This document shows positions 19,996-27,953 of a stretch of DNA of 64,000 nt, in pieces. The DNA comes from Bacteroidota bacterium (GTDB lineage: Bacteria > Bacteroidota > Bacteroidia > Bacteroidales > F082): assembly GCA_024279935.1 (NCBI GenBank), contig JAJRQZ010000067.1, positions 1-64,000 of the forward strand, in the 5' to 3' direction. The notes beneath the pieces were generated by a model that saw only the letters and a list, made by a program, of their open reading frames with translations, did not search any database and was not told the origin of the DNA. Made by a program: the position numbers and the translations under genes. Position 1 is the first letter of the stretch. Every line of letters begins with the position of its first letter.

Positions 19996-21003
19996 TTAGC
20001 TTGAGCCCCTTACGATTAATTCCGTCTTAAGCTTCAACCTGACAGGTTCATAGTCATACGTGCCTTCCTTGATTCTTTTCAGGAGCAGCTCAGCAGACTT
20101 TTTACCAAGGTTATAACCAAATTGATCAACGCTCGTAAGTTCCGGCTCACTAATAGTCGAACTTCTGCTGTTCTCGAACCCAACTACTTTTAAGTCTTCA
20201 GGAACTCTGATTCCCAAGTGCTTGGCTACTTTCATCACACCTATGGCGGTAAGGTCGTTTACGGCAAAGATGCCATCGGGCCTATCTTGTTTCTTAAGTA
20301 CGCTTCTTGAGATTTTCATGGCCGAATCAATTGTGTCGCAAGCATAAACAAGATTTTTGTTAAACGTCAAGCCGTTTTTCTCAAGTGCATCCTTATAACC
20401 TTCAAATCTATTTTTCCCTATTAGCAAGTGCTGAGGCGACGAATATATCGCAATACGTCGGCAACCCTTTGATATTAAATGATTTACTGCGCTGAACGCT
20501 CCCGAATAGTCGTCAACGACAACACCGTCGGCATGGAAATTCTCGATTACCCTATCGAAAAAAACCATCGGGATCTCATAGTCAACCATTTGCTGGAAAT
20601 GCGAATAATCCTGCGTCTCCTTTGAAAAGGAAACCAATACGCCGTCAACACGGTTTGCTATAAGCGTTTGAGTATTGAGCACTTCGCGCATATACGACTC
20701 GTTGGATTGAACGACAAGTACATTATAATTGTTTTCGTAAGCAACTTCTTCTATACCGTTAATGATTTTGGAGAAGAAGTGATGCTCCACTTCGGGCACT
20801 ATCAAGCCGATGGTATTGGTCTTGCTGTGTTTTAAGTTAAGCGCGATCAGGTTTGGCTTATAGCCTAAAAGCTTCGCAAGCTCCTTAACCGCCTGCCTGG
20901 TTTTTAAACTGATGTCCGGATGGTCTTTAAGTGCCCTTGAAACTGTGGAAACACTTATACCAAGTTTCTCGGCTATGTCTTTTATGGTTACCTGACGCTT
21001 CAT
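19996..21003 (-). CDS. LacI-family transcriptional regulator of the starch locus
   Basis: A 335-residue DNA-binding regulator. The N-terminal LacI helix-turn-helix (VTIKDIAEKLGISVSTVSRAL, residues 4-24) is followed by the hinge region and a periplasmic-binding-protein-like sugar-sensing domain (about 60-330). It lies directly downstream of the GH13 amylase gene, in the same orientation but with its own upstream region. LacI proteins recognise palindromes with a central CG. The 11-mer CAAACGATTGC, found upstream of three transcription units of this locus (24081, 31399, 45425), has the form CAAnCGnTTG and is its likely target. The ligand is probably a maltooligosaccharide. The sites lie well upstream of the predicted promoters, so activation is as plausible as repression. 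Confidence 0.9.
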   Translation of the reverse strand: MKRQVTIKDIAEKLGISVSTVSRALKDHPDISLKTRQAVKELAKLLGYKPNLIALNLKHSKTNTIGLIVPEVEHHFFSKIINGIEEVAYENNYNVLVVQSNESYMREVLNTQTLIANRVDGVLVSFSKETQDYSHFQQMVDYEIPMVFFDRVIENFHADGVVVDDYSGAFSAVNHLISKGCRRIAIYSSPQHLLIGKNRFEGYKDALEKNGLTFNKNLVYACDTIDSAMKISRSVLKKQDRPDGIFAVNDLTAIGVMKVAKHLGIRVPEDLKVVGFENSRSSTISEPELTSVDQFGYNLGKKSAELLLKRIKEGTYDYEPVRLKLKTELIVRGSS

Positions 21004-21037
21004 TATAAATCTGAGATAAGGATGATTTTACAGTTTA

Positions 21038-21045
21038 CGAAGGTA
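21038..21045 (-). promoter_or_regulatory. possible -7 box TACCTTCG for the lacI gene
   Basis: On the minus strand TACCTTCG lies 35 bp before the ATG at 21003. It matches TAnnTTTG except for C at the seventh position, the same variant seen before several neighbouring genes. The -33 element is unclear. Confidence 0.3.
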
Positions 21046-21174
21046 CGATTTTTTGACATAAGTTTACATATGCAACGTTTTTTAAGATAATTATGTCGAT
21101 TTAACAATATCACCTTGCGCTGCAAACATTATTTCATCATTTATCAGGAGATATTTTGCCCTCCCCTCAAGGAA

Positions 21175-23970
21175 TTAGTCCACAAGAAGTTTTTTTGAGG
21201 CCATATTAGTGTCATATTTGATATTTAAAATGTAAAGTCCTTTTTTATAATACTTTGTATCGAGAGAAAAATTGTTTTCCCTGGTAAAAAACTGTTTCAA
21301 CAACTTTCCCTGCATATCATACAGCATAATTGCTGCCTCAACATTTTCGTCTTTTGCAATATCGATGTTTAAATTACCGGAAGTGGGGTTTGGATAAACA
21401 TTAATATTGTTGTCCGAATGGTCTTTGAGGTCGTTGATACCTACAAACTCCGGTATCTGAAGCCGTTTAGTCGTATAAACATGATATTCCCCTGCTTGTA
21501 GGCCGATGTTCTCACTTGTATTAGTTATGATTAACGAATCGCCGGAAAAATAATCGTACCACGTTCCTGCACTTTGAAAGCTTGGATTTACAAAGCCCTC
21601 CTTCACGTCGAAGTTTCCGATTATAGTAACATCCATATCATCATGGTTAAGATGTATGCTCTTTGCCGCCCCGTTCACTGTCAAGGTGAAATCGTTTGTT
21701 GAAAACGCCGGCTGGTTTTCTTTTAAGTCGATAAGTGCCTGATATACATAATATAAGCGTTTCCTGTTAAAGTCGTTATAATAAGTCCATTTTACCGGTT
21801 TGGGCGATAAACGGCAGTTGTCGTTAATAGTGCCGTCTTCGCATGTGTTAATTGAATAATCGTATCCCAGCTCACCGAATTGCCATATCATTTTCGGCCC
21901 GGGAACAGTGATAAAGAAGGCTGCCGCCATCTCATTTCTTCTTATAGCAGTATTGAGCTGTGTGATGTCGTAATCAACGCCATTTGAGTTCCCATACTGT
22001 AAGTTCTTATACATAAGCCTCTCCTCATCGTGGCTTTCCATATAGCCTACAAGATTTGCCTGGCTAAAGCCCCTTGATTTATAGGATATTCCCGAAAAAT
22101 TGGAATTATTGACATAGCCCATCGTGGCCTCGTTATAATTATAGTTCATATTACCCCAGAGCATAATCCCATGGTTGGCCAACACTTTTTCTTCGGCATT
22201 AACCGATAGATGCTCCATAATAACATAGGCATCCTGTTTGGTTTCCCAGATACGATCGCTCATGCGCTCCAGAATACTGATACGTGCTGCATCGTAATTC
22301 CATCCATCGCCGGGAGTGTTTGTAAATCCCTTTGTGAAGTCGAAACGGAAACCGTCAATCTTATATTCCTGCATCCAATATTTGTTCACCCTGTCAACAA
22401 AATCCTTGGTGTCCTGGCTTTCATGGTTGAAATCGTTGCCCCAGGCAAAAACCGGGTTGGGAGACACGGTATTAAACCAGGGGTTGTTCACCGCCGGACG
22501 GTTGTTTTCCGAATCCCAATACATCATTACCATCGGGTTTGTGCCATAGGCATGGTTTAAGACCATGTCCATAATAACTGCTATCCCCCTTGAGTGGGCT
22601 TCATCAATAAACTGCTTAAAAGTATTTTTCGGGCCGTAGTATTTATCAACGGCAAAATAATAATTCGGGTTATAGCCCCATGAATTATTTCCCTCGAATT
22701 CGCTGACAGGCATCAATTCAATGGCATTAATACCAAGCCTGTCGAGATAGTTGAGCGTATCGATCAAATCCTCGTAAGTCCTGCCGCTCGTGAAGTCGCG
22801 CAACAGCAATTCGTAAACCACTAGTTTTTCTTTATCGGGTGCCTGAAAATCGTTTATTTGCCAGTTATAAGGGGTTTGAGCCGTTTGAAATACCGTGGCA
22901 ATCCCGGTGGTTTTCCCTTCGGGATATGAGATTAAGCCCGGATAATTGGAAGATGGAATATATTTATCGTTCCACGGGTCGCTGACTTTATCGGCATAAG
23001 AATCGCCAACTCTTATAGTTCCGTCGATAAAATACTGATAGACATATTCTTTCCCCGCTTCAAGGTTGTTTAGCCGAACCCAATACCGGTCTCCGTCGGT
23101 TGAACGTTTCATATAGTTGTCATCGCCGACCTGCCAATCGGAGAAATCGCCTATGGCAAAAACATAATTCTTCCCCGGGGCATAAAGGCTCAGTATTACC
23201 GTATTATCGTCGATATAATTTATGCCATCAACAACTCCTTCGGGAACATCCTCTACTATTACGTCAGGGCGGGTATAATACGAAAAAGAATCGGCAACAA
23301 CAGTATTTGCAGTTTTGGCCACTGCCATGAACCAGTTTGTGCCATTATCGCTGACGCTGAAATCGTATTGGAAAATATTTCCCGTATCGGCATAAACCAG
23401 CATATCATTGTTAAACAAGAATGTGGAGTCGGCCTCGCTTGAAGAACCTTCAACATGGATGTTGTCGTTTAATTGAACAATAAGCGGGGAAACTTCGGGG
23501 AGGGTGATTTGGATTGCGGGCCCTCCCTCGGACAGATCGTAAAAGATATCGCCTCCCGATTCCGTTTTACCTGTCAGGCTTCCGTCGGAGGAGCGGAATA
23601 CAAATGCCAGCTGCAGGATAACTTCACCGGAAGGAACTCCATAATAGTCTCTTATCGACGGGCCGATGCTAAGTTCCCAAAGGTCGTTTCCAAGACTTGT
23701 CATTTTGCAGGAAGGGATGTTCTCGTTCCAGCCGGCTTTCACGTATTTCCAGTCGGTGCCTGAGATGGAGTTGTTTGTAATTACGCCGGTATGTGCATAA
23801 ACGCTACCGGAATAGCCTGCAAGACCGGCACTCCCCAAACTTGCGTCAAAAGTTACCACTACCTCGTCCTGATCGGTGGGAAATGGGGGATTAACAGTAA
23901 TTAGCTGAGCAGTTGATTGCTGTACTGCGAATGATAATATTGCGAACGATAGTAATAGATTCTTAAACAT
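21175..23970 (-). CDS. secreted GH13 alpha-amylase with N-terminal starch-binding modules and T9SS tail
   Basis: A 931-residue extracellular or cell-surface alpha-glucan hydrolase. It carries a signal peptide (1-21), then a beta-rich module resembling a carbohydrate-binding domain (about 25-150). A CBM48-like domain follows (about 245-340, motif FAIGDFSDWQ), then the GH13 barrel (about 380-800). Catalytic signatures are visible in order: DMVLNH (region I), GFRFDFTKGF with the nucleophile Asp (region II), VIMEHL with the acid/base Glu (region III) and ESHDEER (region IV). The C-terminus is a T9SS sorting domain (INVYPNPTSGNLNI). It is the only enzyme of the locus with a T9SS tail, so it probably makes the first cuts outside the cell. 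A CAAACGATTGC site lies 111 bp before its start. Confidence 0.92.
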   Translation of the reverse strand: MFKNLLLSFAILSFAVQQSTAQLITVNPPFPTDQDEVVVTFDASLGSAGLAGYSGSVYAHTGVITNNSISGTDWKYVKAGWNENIPSCKMTSLGNDLWELSIGPSIRDYYGVPSGEVILQLAFVFRSSDGSLTGKTESGGDIFYDLSEGGPAIQITLPEVSPLIVQLNDNIHVEGSSSEADSTFLFNNDMLVYADTGNIFQYDFSVSDNGTNWFMAVAKTANTVVADSFSYYTRPDVIVEDVPEGVVDGINYIDDNTVILSLYAPGKNYVFAIGDFSDWQVGDDNYMKRSTDGDRYWVRLNNLEAGKEYVYQYFIDGTIRVGDSYADKVSDPWNDKYIPSSNYPGLISYPEGKTTGIATVFQTAQTPYNWQINDFQAPDKEKLVVYELLLRDFTSGRTYEDLIDTLNYLDRLGINAIELMPVSEFEGNNSWGYNPNYYFAVDKYYGPKNTFKQFIDEAHSRGIAVIMDMVLNHAYGTNPMVMMYWDSENNRPAVNNPWFNTVSPNPVFAWGNDFNHESQDTKDFVDRVNKYWMQEYKIDGFRFDFTKGFTNTPGDGWNYDAARISILERMSDRIWETKQDAYVIMEHLSVNAEEKVLANHGIMLWGNMNYNYNEATMGYVNNSNFSGISYKSRGFSQANLVGYMESHDEERLMYKNLQYGNSNGVDYDITQLNTAIRRNEMAAAFFITVPGPKMIWQFGELGYDYSINTCEDGTINDNCRLSPKPVKWTYYNDFNRKRLYYVYQALIDLKENQPAFSTNDFTLTVNGAAKSIHLNHDDMDVTIIGNFDVKEGFVNPSFQSAGTWYDYFSGDSLIITNTSENIGLQAGEYHVYTTKRLQIPEFVGINDLKDHSDNNINVYPNPTSGNLNIDIAKDENVEAAIMLYDMQGKLLKQFFTRENNFSLDTKYYKKGLYILNIKYDTNMASKKLLVD

Positions 23971-23989
23971 AATTGAATGATATTTTTGG

Positions 23990-24022
23990 CGAAAATACCA
24001 CTAATTAGCCCTTTAGCTTCAA
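23990..24022 (-). promoter_or_regulatory. promoter of the T9SS amylase gene
   Basis: On the minus strand TTG (24022-24020), a 22-nt spacer and TATTTTCG (23997-23990) fit a Bacteroidota promoter with one mismatch in the -7 box. The ATG is 20 nt further on. Confidence 0.45.
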
Positions 24023-24080
24023 AATATTAACAAAATAACACAAATCAAGGCCAATATAAAGTGCTGTTGCAGAGTAGTAA

Positions 24081-24091
24081 CAAACGATTGC
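24081..24091. promoter_or_regulatory. candidate LacI-family operator, site 1
   Basis: CAAACGATTGC in the context TAACAAACGATTGCG; the 15-mer is identical to the reverse complement of site 2. It is a CAA/TTG palindrome with a central CG, as LacI-family proteins bind. It lies 60 bp upstream of the predicted -33 element of the amylase promoter. Confidence 0.6.
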
Positions 24092-25393
24092 GCCATTTGG
24101 TAGGCATCGCTGACCCAGAGCCCAAGGTCTTTGCAAGAGACACTTTTTTGTTCAAATCCTGAATTATTAATTAGATATTAGATTTTTTTAGGGCGACGGA
24201 AACATTATTCATGTCTTCCCAATTCTTGAAAAGCTTTTTTAGCTCGTGGTACATATCTGCCTGATACATCAAGTTTGCGGATTGCAATACAAATATCATT
24301 TGCAAAACCCCATTGCTATAGTTATAAACAGCATCTACCGCAGCAGTATTATCAGACATGATATATCTTTGGTTTTCAGGCATTTCAACAAGTTCGTACC
24401 CTTTTGGTACAACAATACTAAACCTGAAAGCCCGTTTAAACGAATAATTAAATTCGACCGGGAAATTCCTGTTTTGGCTTGTTAAAGGGTTTTCTGTGAG
24501 CATTTTAAACATAGCGGAGGGTTCTAATATCAGCAAAGAATCTAATTGAACTACCGCATTTAAAGGTTTACAGTTAAACGATGCTATGAAGCTTTTGCCC
24601 AGGTCTTCATAATTAAAAGCCTTAAAACCGCTAACTTCAAAATCAGCATTATCAACTTCAAAATAATAATCGATGAATGAGTTGTCGTAATCGGCATAAG
24701 CGTTCCTGGCCGTCAAAGAAAAATAGCCGTTAAGTTTTAAGTTTACGGTATTAATAAGCTGACCATCAACAATTTCAGAATTAATAATAATAGTTTGCGA
24801 GCTTGGCTTTTTTTCGGGCACATTTATAAGCCGGGGGTTCACCATGTCAACGGGGAATATTTTGGAGCCGATAAGGTTTACCGGGTTACGTTTGTAGTAT
24901 TGGTTTTTAATGCCGGCATGCAATACGTATTCCGCGCCTTTGTTTTCGACATAGCAAACCGTCGTATTAAATTGGGCGATAAAAGGATAATTAGGGTTTA
25001 CCCATCCATTGTCGCGCGTACTGGCAAAAGCAGGTTTTGCGTCAACACCATATTCGCGTAAAAGCCGTGTCAGGAAAAGATTTATTTCGGCCGAAGATGC
25101 CTCGTTTTCATTAAACAGCTGGTTTAGCTTTCTTTCAGGAATTCTTTTATAAAGCCCATTCCAGTTAAACTTGTTTTTTACATAGTTGAAACAAATCTTT
25201 ATTTTCTCATCCGTTGTATTTACGTCAGGCAAACTGTTTTTTATTTCCTCTAATTGTGCTGAGCACCTAAAAAGTTGCTTTCCATAGCTGGGGTCTTTTG
25301 TATATCTCTTGGCTAGTTCCCAGGTACTGATAATTGTCTTGTATTTTCCTCTGCGCTTATCGGTTTGAATATGGTGCGTGCTGCATTTTGAAA

Positions 25394-25487
25394 CGAATAT
25401 TTTTCAGGTTGTGACAATCTTTATTTTGTGTATTAACTTTCATATTTACAACTAATTGCGGCATGCACTATATTTTTTGTTAGGCGG
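25394..25487 (-). other. candidate attC-like recombination site at cassette end
   Basis: On the minus strand this begins with the R''-like box GCCTAAC right after the ATPase gene and ends at the cassette boundary G. When joined to the cassette start (TTAGGCGG) it forms outer arms CCGCCTAAC...GTTAGGCGG that are perfectly complementary over 9 bp. Inside, only short complementarity is evident, for example AGTTGT against ACAACCT with one extrahelical base. Spacing between the core boxes and candidate inner boxes is longer than in classical attC sites, so a fold prediction is needed. Confidence 0.45.
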
Positions 25488-25505
25488 TCGTCATTCTGTT
25501 CTTTT

Positions 25506-26726
25506 TTAATTATTTTTATTGTCTAATATCCAGTCGATTGCATTTAGCTGTTTCACTCCGTTATGGTTTCCTGTCTCGTAATCCATTGTAATAAGTAATC
25601 TTTCGTTAAAATCCCGGATTTTATTAAACGGAGCGAGTTCTCGTTCAAGTGTTTTTGGATCTTTTACTGTGTATGCCACTTGAATATATTGTGTATAACC
25701 ATCTTTGTTTCGAATAACGAAATCGACTTCCAGATTATCTGTTTTTCCTATCCAAATTTGATAATTACGACGAAGTAATTCAAGAAATATCACATTTTCA
25801 AGTAAATGCCCCGCATCTGCAGTAAGTTCTTTCCCAAGTAATGCATAACGCAAACCCAAATCCACAAGATAATATTTTTCTTGCGTTGCCAAATGTTGTT
25901 TTCCTTTTATATCGTATCGATTTATTTTATAAAAAAGATAAGATTCCACAAGCGTATCAATATACCTTGATACTGTTTTATTGTCAATTTTTTTCCCATT
26001 GGCAGTAAGAACTTTTGCAATATTTCTGGCAGAAACTCTTGAACCGATACTATCAATCAGAAAATTAACGACTTCGTTATAAGATGTCTCATAATATATT
26101 GTATGCCTTTTTTGTATGTCATTTTCATATATGTTTTGAAAAAGGGATTTTAGATATTCGTAAGCATAACTTTCTCCTGACTCAATAAATCCGACAGCTT
26201 CCGGAAATCCTCCTATTCGCATATAATTGGCAAAGGCTCGGTCGGGAATTGCTGTTTCGCCTGTAAATTCCAAGTATTCGGCAAACGAGAATGGTAAAAT
26301 ATTAATTTCGTATGCTCTGCCTGTAAGTATAGTTGCTAATTCACTTGATAGAAGATAAGCGTTAGAACCTGTAACATATAAATCTATATTTTGAGTAACA
26401 TATAATCCTTCAAGCAGTTTTTCAAATTCAGGGATATTTTGAACTTCGTCAATGAAAACATAGTTCATTACACTTTCTTGTAATAGAGCTTCAATATAAT
26501 CGTAAATTTCTTTCCAATTTTCTTCAGCAAGAAAGCGAAATTCGGGTAAGTCCATATTTATGGAAATAATAGAAGCATTCGGATTTTTTTCCTTTAACAG
26601 TTCTTGAAATTGTATTAGTAAAGTCGATTTTCCCGAGCGACGAACACCTGTTACAACTTTTATAAAGTTTTTGTCTTTTAGAACAAGAAGTTTGTCAAGT
26701 AATTTTTTTCTTAAAATTTTAGACAT
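25506..26726 (-). CDS. AAA ATPase with DUF4143 domain (cassette cargo)
   Basis: A 406-residue ATPase. Walker A is GVRRSGKST (residues 27-35). Walker B YVFIDEVQN is near residue 95, and the sensor segment LYVTGSNAYLLSSELATIL follows. The C-terminal half is the DUF4143 domain, with a winged-helix part (SRYIDTLVESYLFYKINRYD) and a restriction-endonuclease-like core (NLEVDFVIRNKDGYTQYIQV, where D and the following Q/E positions resemble PD-(D/E)xK residues). Such ATPases are abundant in bacteria and archaea and are often found as isolated, mobile-looking genes, but their function is unsettled. The coding sequence is intact and has its own promoter, unlike its broken host gene. A second, unrelated-subfamily relic of this family lies at 155-388. 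Confidence 0.9.
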   Translation of the reverse strand: MSKILRKKLLDKLLVLKDKNFIKVVTGVRRSGKSTLLIQFQELLKEKNPNASIISINMDLPEFRFLAEENWKEIYDYIEALLQESVMNYVFIDEVQNIPEFEKLLEGLYVTQNIDLYVTGSNAYLLSSELATILTGRAYEINILPFSFAEYLEFTGETAIPDRAFANYMRIGGFPEAVGFIESGESYAYEYLKSLFQNIYENDIQKRHTIYYETSYNEVVNFLIDSIGSRVSARNIAKVLTANGKKIDNKTVSRYIDTLVESYLFYKINRYDIKGKQHLATQEKYYLVDLGLRYALLGKELTADAGHLLENVIFLELLRRNYQIWIGKTDNLEVDFVIRNKDGYTQYIQVAYTVKDPKTLERELAPFNKIRDFNERLLITMDYETGNHNGVKQLNAIDWILDNKNN

Positions 26727-26747
26727 ATAATCATCTTTTTAATACTG

Positions 26748-26777
26748 CAAAGATAATATAATTCCTCAAAGTTCCAA
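26748..26777 (-). promoter_or_regulatory. promoter of the cassette ATPase
   Basis: On the minus strand TTG (26777-26775), a 19-nt spacer and TATCTTTG (26755-26748) give a full match to the Bacteroidota TTG-N19-TAnnTTTG promoter, 22 nt before the ATG at 26726. It lies inside the inserted segment, so the cargo does not depend on an outside promoter. Confidence 0.7.
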
Positions 26778-26799
26778 TATCTATCGTGTTTGAGGAATT
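26760..26799. promoter_or_regulatory. 11-bp perfect inverted repeat over the ATPase promoter
   Basis: AATTCCTCAAA (26760-26770) and TTTGAGGAATT (26789-26799) are perfect inverse complements separated by 18 bp. One arm falls between the -33 and -7 elements of the ATPase promoter and the other is just upstream of -33. This is a plausible operator for a dimeric regulator, or a structure formed in the extruded cassette strand. Confidence 0.5.
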
Positions 26800-27732
26800 A
26801 GTGCTCTTTGATTTGACGTTCTGTTTGATGCCGCCTAACGTAATATCTGTTCAATTGCAGCATCAATCCTATTCTGTAATTATCCATTGTTGAAACATAA
26901 GGCTGCCATTTCATGGCCGGGATGTATTCCAGCACGAATTTATTCGTTTTAGTTTTATACTTTATGAATTGCGGGCTTGTAATACTAGTTCCGATGGGCT
27001 TTAATTTCGTCTTCACCAAGCCTGTGGTTATAATTGCATAAGAATCCGTCTCTTTGAACGCAAACCTGTATTCGCTATGCAGACATGGTAGTGTATGCTG
27101 GAAATACAATTTTCTCGCAAGCAACGAAAATTCGCCGACTTCGGTGAGGGTATATTCGATTATACTCCCCGTTTTAACCCCCGGGATGGAGAAAACAAGT
27201 TTGTTTTTTTTAACGAGCTCACTGGCATCCAACAGATGGATATCCTCCTTTTGAAGATCTGTTGTTGTAATGCTGCAGTATGATTCCAGGAAATATGAAC
27301 TGGCTTTGACCCTTAAAATACCGCTTCCTTCACCCGTGACCCAAAAAGAACCATATTTTCCGCTCATGTTTTCCAGCATATCCGACGAATTTGATTTCTT
27401 CATGGAGCGGAACCAATACTCCACGTTGGCGTGTGAGAGCCCCTTTTTGTCGAGTATCAGTATTCTTCGGTGAATCACCGTTCTGGTTTGAAGATAATTC
27501 CCATAAACACCTGAGAATTCCTGTCCGTAATCACAAAGTATAACCGCCCCGGTATTTTTATCAAACTCAGGGTGATCATTGATGTCGAAAGCAAAATCGG
27601 ATGCTGTCAGCTCACCGAACTCCATCGGAGGCGGGTCTTTTTTTTGCTAGCGCATAAGTAGCAGATAATAAGATGATTACGATTGCAATAATTGTTCCTG
27701 GATTAATATGATCTTTCATAGCGAGTTTTTTT

Positions 27733-27764
27733 CAAATATATGTAAATATTCAAAATAATATCAA
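27733..27764 (-). promoter_or_regulatory. promoter of the disrupted DUF3857 gene
   Basis: On the minus strand TTG (27764-27762), a 21-nt spacer and TATATTTG (27740-27733) match the consensus. Transcription would start only a few bases before the ATG at 27719, so the leader is very short. The intact promoter supports this ATG as the original start. Confidence 0.5.
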
Positions 27765-27808
27765 GACCGTTGCAATACCAAGTTTTTTCAATGAATCAAG
27801 ACAAGCTT
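27763..27808 (+). repeat. copy of a dispersed repeat (half-element)
   Basis: These 46 bp match the left end of the MITE-like element at 47278-47323 at 40 of 46 positions, sharing AAGACCGTTGCAATA exactly. No second inverted copy of the end motif was found nearby, so this may be a truncated element. It abuts the promoter of the disrupted DUF3857 gene. Confidence 0.5.
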
Positions 27809-27897
27809 AAATGTTTATCAGGCAGAACTGGGATGCACAGGCAAGAGAACACAAGAGCAACCTGGGCAATTAAGATTGAGTTCCATACCAATAAAAA

Positions 27898-27925
27898 GGC
27901 TCTCCCGGATCAATCCTGGAGAGCC
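27898..27925 (-). terminator. terminator of the 1101-residue starch-binding protein gene
   Basis: GGCTCTCC and GGAGAGCC pair in an 8-bp stem, followed on the minus strand by TTTTTATTG. It lies about 28 bp after the stop codon at 27954. The rest of 27626-27953 holds the promoter and frameshifted leader of the DUF3857 gene and the short repeat. Confidence 0.75.
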
Positions 27926-27953
27926 TTGAATAGAGAATTATGCAATTCAAAAA

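Larger units (their letters stand above)
25394..26838 (-). mobile_element. integron-cassette-like insertion carrying one ATPase gene
   Basis: A 1445-bp segment inserted in the DUF3857 gene. Read on the minus strand it begins TTAGGCGGC, directly after host G at 26839. It then has a promoter, the ATPase gene, a CCGCCTAAC box (25487 to 25479) 18 bp past the ATPase stop, about 84 bp more, and finally a G at 25394 followed by host TT. The ends thus read G|TTAGGC and G|TTTCAA, as expected for a gene cassette inserted at a GTT triplet, with R' (GTTAGGC) and R'' (GCCTAAC) boxes matching the GTTRRRY/RYYYAAC core-site consensus. The closed circle would carry a candidate attC of about 102 nt. The inner stem boxes are weak by eye. 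There is no integrase and no second cassette. The alternative is an unknown transposon with a 3-4 bp target duplication (CGTT), but the asymmetric placement of the repeats argues against ordinary terminal inverted repeats. Confidence 0.6.
24171..27719 (-). pseudogene. disrupted DUF3857/transglutaminase-like/DUF3858 gene
   Basis: The gene is interrupted in two ways. The N-terminal part (27719 to 26839) encodes a signal peptide starting at the ATG at 27719 and a DUF3857 domain (motifs VILCDYGQEFSG, MKWQPYVSTMDNYR). The C-terminal part (25393 to 24171) has the transglutaminase-like core (NEASSAEINLFL, where papain-like members have Cys, then a His/Asp-poor region) and a DUF3858 domain. Between them sits the 1445-bp insert at 25394-26838. 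Joining both sides at the shared GTT gives ...LQLNRYY-V-SKCSTHH... in one frame. The frame is also broken by one extra A in an 8-A run (27638-27645) just after the signal peptide. With both lesions corrected the frame is exactly 700 codons plus stop. The intact protein would have been a secreted Bacteroidota protein of unknown role. The Cys seems replaced in the segment, so activity was uncertain even when intact. Confidence 0.85.

Noticed and set aside
25394-26838. Ordinary IS element explanation for the ATPase insert
   Set aside because: No transposase is encoded, and the inverse motif lies at one boundary but about 85 bp inside the other, unlike terminal inverted repeats.
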